Assembly: GCF_022012415.1 (NCBI RefSeq)
Contig: NZ_JAKLTR010000009.1
Coordinates: 1 to 64,000 of the forward strand
DNA: 64,000 nt
Direction: 5' to 3'
From: Terrimonas ginsenosidimutans
Lineage (GTDB): Bacteria; Bacteroidota; Bacteroidia; Chitinophagales; Chitinophagaceae
Shown one piece after another: positions 61,245-64,000 of this stretch. The first letter of the stretch is position 1; each line of letters starts with the position of its first letter. Below the pieces are notes generated by a model. That model did no database searches. It was not told the origin of the DNA and saw only the letters and a program-made list of their open reading frames with translations. The position numbers and the translations under genes were made by a program.

Positions 61245-62162
61245 TCAGTCCAGACCATAGATGTCCTTTGCTAGCCGGAAAGTATTACAATGCGCCTGAG
61301 TGATAACCCTTATATCCTCTGAATATCCACCTCCCATTGCTACTGCACATGGAACTGCAAAGTGCTTCACTGTTTCAAAAACGTACCTGTCTCTCTCAAG
61401 ACATCCATTCATACTTATATTAAGTTTTCCAAATTTGTCGGTAGACAGGATGTCTACCCCTGAAAGATAAAATACGAAGTCAGGTTTCACACTTTCCATT
61501 AAGTATGGCAGTGTATTTTGAAGATATTCCTGGTATTTATCATCATTTATGCCATCAGGTAGTCCAATGTCCAGATCACTTTCTTCTTTGTGAAAAGGAT
61601 AATTATGTGCGCCATGCATGCTGAAGGTGTACACTGCCGGATTATTCCTGAAAATACTTGCCGTTCCGTTGCCCTGGTGCACATCAAGGTCAATGATCAG
61701 GATCTTTTCCGCCATTTTTTGCTGTAGCAGGTAATTCGCCGCCACAGCAAAGTCATTCAACAGACAAAATCCTTCCCCCCTGTCCGCAAACGCATGATGG
61801 GTTCCGCCTGCAACATTCAATGCCACCCCGGATTCAAGGGCGGCAAGACAACAGTCTATCGTTCCCTGTACGATCACCCATTCACGTCTGGTCAACCCGG
61901 GTGACTGCGGGAAACCGATATGCCGCTGTTCCTTTGCACTTAAGGTTTGCCCCTTCAATTTGCTGACGTATTCCGCCGTGTGGGTCAGGAGAACAATCTC
62001 ATCCGGGCAGGACTGGGGCTGAATAAGATTTTCCGGCTGTATCGTTCCTTCGTGCAGCAGTTGTTCCGGGATCAACTCATATTTTAACATCGGAAACCGG
62101 TGACCCTCCGGCAGCGGATGAGCATAGATCGGGTCAAAAGCGATGTGAAGAAAACCGGGCAT
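61245..62162 (-). CDS. Histone-deacetylase-superfamily protein (acetoin utilisation/AcuC-like)
   Basis: A 306-residue zinc hydrolase of the HDAC superfamily. The active site is complete: His122/His123 in GGTHHAF, Asp160 and His162 in IIDLDVHQGNGTA, Asp237 in LSGVDILS, Tyr280 in MGGGYSED. In this family the enzyme removes acetyl (or short acyl) groups from lysines, polyamines or, in AcuC-type enzymes, from acyl adducts of acetyl-CoA synthetase. The N-terminus FLHIAFDPIYAHPLPEGHRFP is typical of the bacterial class. The ATG at 62162 fits better than the extension to 62210. Substrate not determinable. Confidence 0.92.
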   Translation of the reverse strand: MPGFLHIAFDPIYAHPLPEGHRFPMLKYELIPEQLLHEGTIQPENLIQPQSCPDEIVLLTHTAEYVSKLKGQTLSAKEQRHIGFPQSPGLTRREWVIVQGTIDCCLAALESGVALNVAGGTHHAFADRGEGFCLLNDFAVAANYLLQQKMAEKILIIDLDVHQGNGTASIFRNNPAVYTFSMHGAHNYPFHKEESDLDIGLPDGINDDKYQEYLQNTLPYLMESVKPDFVFYLSGVDILSTDKFGKLNISMNGCLERDRYVFETVKHFAVPCAVAMGGGYSEDIRVITQAHCNTFRLAKDIYGLD

Positions 62163-62344
62163 ACTGCAAATATCAGCGTAAATTATTACAGTACTTGCGG
62201 TTATCTCCATAAATACCGTATACCGGGAACCATCATTGATGGTATAATTCCTATCCCTGCAACAAATATTTGCGATTCCACAGGTTGACCGTTTATTGTA
62301 TTTTGGAACCTTTACACGTCTCGTCGTATAAGTAAGTTCGCTTA

Positions 62345-62370
62345 AAAGCCTGCCTTTTCAGGCAGGCTTT
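62345..62370 (-). terminator. Terminator between the HDAC-family and lipoprotein genes
   Basis: Perfect 10-bp stem (AAAGCCTGCC with GGCAGGCTTT) and 6-nt loop, with a short T run on the minus strand; it ends the lipoprotein transcript, 32 bp after its stop codon. Confidence 0.85.
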
Positions 62371-62401
62371 CTCTCATCTGAAACCATAGTCGTTGTCCAA
62401 C

Positions 62402-62953
62402 CTAATCATTTAAACCGAAATAAGTTTTCACCTCCAAATAATTATCCAGGTTCAGTGACTGCCCGTTGCGTCCGGTCATCACATTATTAATGACCGATGG
62501 CGAAGCCATAATGATCTTTACTTTTCTGAATGTTACAGGCATTGAATAATCATCTCCTGTGAGCGTATGCAATCTCATATACAAGCTGTAGTCGTCCGGT
62601 GATTGAAACACCTGGTTGATCCACCACCTTGCCTGGTAAACGCCTCCTGATCCAAGACCCGGGCAGGGATACCATGTCGAAAGCCCTTCGCTCAGAGGAT
62701 TATAATAAACAAGAACCAGACTGGAGTCTATCCTGGCCTTCGACACTCCCGGCATCTTGAACTCTTGCACAGCTGTAAATGTCGTTTGCCCAAAATTGAA
62801 CGAGATAACGTCAGCATTACCGGCATTTCCCTGCGCACCTGCATGCCCCTGTCCTCCTTCCGGACCCGGCAGACCAATATCATACTTACTGCATGAACTG
62901 AACGAAATAAGCGCAACAAGAACCAGCGACCCGACCTTGAAATATCTTTGCAT
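62402..62953 (-). CDS. Lipoprotein with collagen-like stub
   Basis: A 183-residue lipoprotein; signal ends at lipobox SFSSC (Cys21). Directly after it comes a short collagen-like run of Gly-X-Y triplets (IGLPGPEGGQGHAGAQGNAG), then a beta-rich domain (VISFNFGQTTFTAVQEF, YQARWWINQVFQSPDDYSLYMRLH, PVTFRKVKIIMAS) of unknown family. The stub is too short to be a stable triple helix alone and probably serves as a flexible stalk. It should be an outer-membrane or surface lipoprotein. Confidence 0.82.
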   Translation of the reverse strand: MQRYFKVGSLVLVALISFSSCSKYDIGLPGPEGGQGHAGAQGNAGNADVISFNFGQTTFTAVQEFKMPGVSKARIDSSLVLVYYNPLSEGLSTWYPCPGLGSGGVYQARWWINQVFQSPDDYSLYMRLHTLTGDDYSMPVTFRKVKIIMASPSVINNVMTGRNGQSLNLDNYLEVKTYFGLND

Positions 62954-63338
62954 ACTAGTAGTTTAATGATTACTGCCGCAAAGAGAGTAAAAGAAAAAAA
63001 GAATGTGGATCAGAAATGAGTAAACGGAAAGAAATTGGATGTATCTGGCAGCGGTGGCTTTTTATCGAAGCCCTTTTTAGTTCGATGGTTGATGATTGAT
63101 ACAACTATGAACCTGCATTAATACTGAAGGATATGAGCGGCCAAACAATGAACAAAATTTGGCCATCCGTTATCAGGCATCTGGCGCAAAAGCTGGGGAT
63201 CGATTTCTCAGTTTCGTTTACGGTCGTCTAATCACCGTCATACTTCCGTTATTTTCCCGTTAGATCCTGTGTTTTTCCCATGGATTCCCTTCTGCATAAA
63301 GCGATATTTACAACAGAGAAATTTCTTAGTCACCGTCA

Positions 63339-63373
63339 TTTTCAGGACTGGTGGAGGAGGGCAGTCCTGAAAA
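63339..63373. other. Isolated 12-bp hairpin
   Basis: Arms TTTTCAGGACTG and CAGTCCTGAAAA with an 11-nt loop GTGGAGGAGGG, followed on the plus strand by a run of T starting 15 bp later. It may end an unannotated small RNA from the upstream 300 bp, or be a repeat remnant. Confidence 0.35.
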
Positions 63374-63513
63374 GGGCGGTGCGTTTTTTTATTGCATCTA
63401 TGATCAAAAAAAGGAAGAATGGGATAGGAAATGTGGAATGATACAATTGAAAAATGGGCGACGACAGTCAAACGCAGCAATGCGGTTGCTGTCGTATGCC
63501 CATTTCTGCCCTG

Positions 63514-63591
63514 CGCGCGGCGAATGAATCAGCGCGCGCGGCGGTGAATGGATCGCAGCGCGCGGCATAGAACGAATCAGCGCGCGACGGG
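63514..63591. repeat. GC-rich tandem repeat, CGCGCGG plus GAATGAATCAG
   Basis: Four imperfect units alternate CGCGCGCGGCG-like blocks with GAATGAATCAG-like blocks (variants GAATGGATCGCAG, GAACGAATCAG), about 20-26 bp each, with the fourth unit lacking its tail. Confidence 0.75.
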
Positions 63592-63661
63592 TATATTAAC
63601 CCGCCCCCCGGCAACTCATAGCCCAGCGGAACCAACTAACCTGTTGCGAGATATCAACCTA

Positions 63662-63708
63662 TGAAACCTCTGAAACTTTTAAACTTTTAAACTCTTAAAC
63701 TTTTAAAC
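63662..63708. repeat. 8-mer TTAAACTT array
   Basis: GAAACTTT, TAAACTTT, TAAACTCT, TAAACTTT, TAAACTCT in tandem, just downstream of the GH3 gene's stop codon; one-sided copy of the AGTTTAAG family. Confidence 0.85.
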
Positions 63709-63721
63709 TCTCCCCCCCCCT

Positions 63722-64000
63722 TTATTCCCCTTTTAATTCAACAACCTGCCGCAACTGGATCGAGTCAGAACTTCCCCCGATCATTATCTCGAATTCGCCC
63801 GGCTCTGCATCATACTTAAGGTCAGCATCGTAAAAGGATAAAAGAGTTTTATCTATAACGAATTGGACTGTTTTAGACTCACCCGGATTCAGCGTGATCT
63901 TTTGAAACCCTTTCAATTCTTTCATCGGGCGTGCAACAGAAGCAACCTTATCCCATATATACAACTGTACCACTTCAGCTCCGGCAGACTTACCGGAATT
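63722..64000 (-). CDS. GH3 beta-glucosidase, C-terminal fragment (runs off the window)
   Basis: The last 92 residues of a glycoside hydrolase family 3 enzyme: its Fn3-like C-terminal domain, with the pattern NSGKSAGAEVVQLYIWDKVASVARPMKELKGFQKITLNPGE (given in parts here) and KTVQFVIDKTLLSFYD, ending RQVVELKGE. GH3 enzymes release terminal beta-glucose, xylose or N-acetylglucosamine from glycans; the catalytic domains lie beyond the window. The frame is open to the last base, so the gene is incomplete by truncation of the window. An 8-mer array follows its stop. Confidence 0.9.
   Translation of the reverse strand, partial: NSGKSAGAEVVQLYIWDKVASVARPMKELKGFQKITLNPGESKTVQFVIDKTLLSFYDADLKYDAEPGEFEIMIGGSSDSIQLRQVVELKGE

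Larger units (their letters stand above)
62954..63721. other. Intergenic region with three repeat structures, no gene
   Basis: About 770 bp. It holds an isolated hairpin (63339-63373), a GC-rich repeat (63514-63591) and an 8-mer array (63662-63708), listed separately. An 80-codon frame at 63238-63480 on the minus strand overlaps the hairpin and looks spurious. Confidence 0.6.

Noticed and set aside
63238-63480. 80-codon minus-strand frame over the isolated hairpin
   Set aside because: Overlaps the hairpin, Cys/His/Pro-rich random composition, no family.

Overview
The window looks like chromosome from a free-living Bacteroidota, most likely family Chitinophagaceae; this placement is inferred from gene content, not from a marker gene. 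Indicators are two type IX secretion (T9SS) C-terminal sorting domains, large stand-alone FtsX/MacB-type permeases, LytS/LytTR two-component genes, an outer-membrane TonB-dependent receptor of the carboxypeptidase-regulatory-domain type, many outer-membrane beta-barrels, an Ala/Lys-rich SWIB protein, weak Shine-Dalgarno signals, several TTG/GTG starts, and a few TAnnTTTG promoter boxes. I see no tRNA, rRNA, CRISPR array, transposase, phage gene or obvious horizontally acquired island. It reads as core chromosome with small operons and repeat-rich intergenic spaces.

Layout. 1-8.5 kb: PspC-domain protein, FtsX-type permease, a hairpin repeat element, aconitase, a T9SS-secreted protein and a HAD phosphatase. 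8.6-13 kb: a hypothetical secreted protein, a trypsin-like serine protease, exonuclease VII (xseA-xseB, overlapping), a lipoprotein, and a second copy of the hairpin element. 13.3-17.7 kb: TonB-dependent receptor followed by a LytS-type kinase and LytTR regulator pair. 18-23.2 kb: DUF4136 lipoprotein plus beta-barrel, a nucleosidase, DUF481 protein, SRPBCC protein, beta-barrel and alpha/beta hydrolase. 23.3-27.1 kb: NtrC-type sigma-54 regulator, AraC regulator with paired operators, and a hypothetical exported protein. 27.3-32 kb: TreY and a flavin amine oxidase. 32.3-38.5 kb: Omp85-like barrel, a membrane glycosyltransferase pair, a GT2 glycosyltransferase, YjbQ and a START-domain protein. 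38.6-42.7 kb: a periplasmic kinase-like/beta-barrel fusion, MarR with a perfect operator palindrome, and the SWIB/histone H1-like protein. 43-51.3 kb: carboxylesterase, PHA-system protein, a paralogous alpha/beta hydrolase, an orphan HisKA_3 kinase, Cof-type HAD, DUF3575 barrel and a stand-alone LytTR protein. 52-56 kb: an FtsX permease with a FecR/anti-sigma-like N-terminus, a small HTH protein and an ECF sigma factor. 56.4-64 kb: a seven-repeat FG-GAP T9SS protein, an AraC regulator, a histone-deacetylase-family enzyme, a collagen-stub lipoprotein and the 3' end of a GH3 beta-glucosidase.

The most unusual non-genic signal is the set of short-repeat families (7-mer GTTGACC, 7-mer GATGGCC, 8-mer AGTTTAAG, CGCAAAG-based 20-mers and hairpins, an 11-mer CCTGATGTTTN array, and a CTATGAAAA motif cluster) filling the intergenic spaces, mostly as head-to-head inverted arrays able to fold into long hairpins. 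The genic candidates most worth following are the kinase-like/outer-membrane-barrel fusion, the FecR-N/FtsX permease beside an ECF sigma factor, and the SWIB/H1-like protein behind its motif-dense upstream region.
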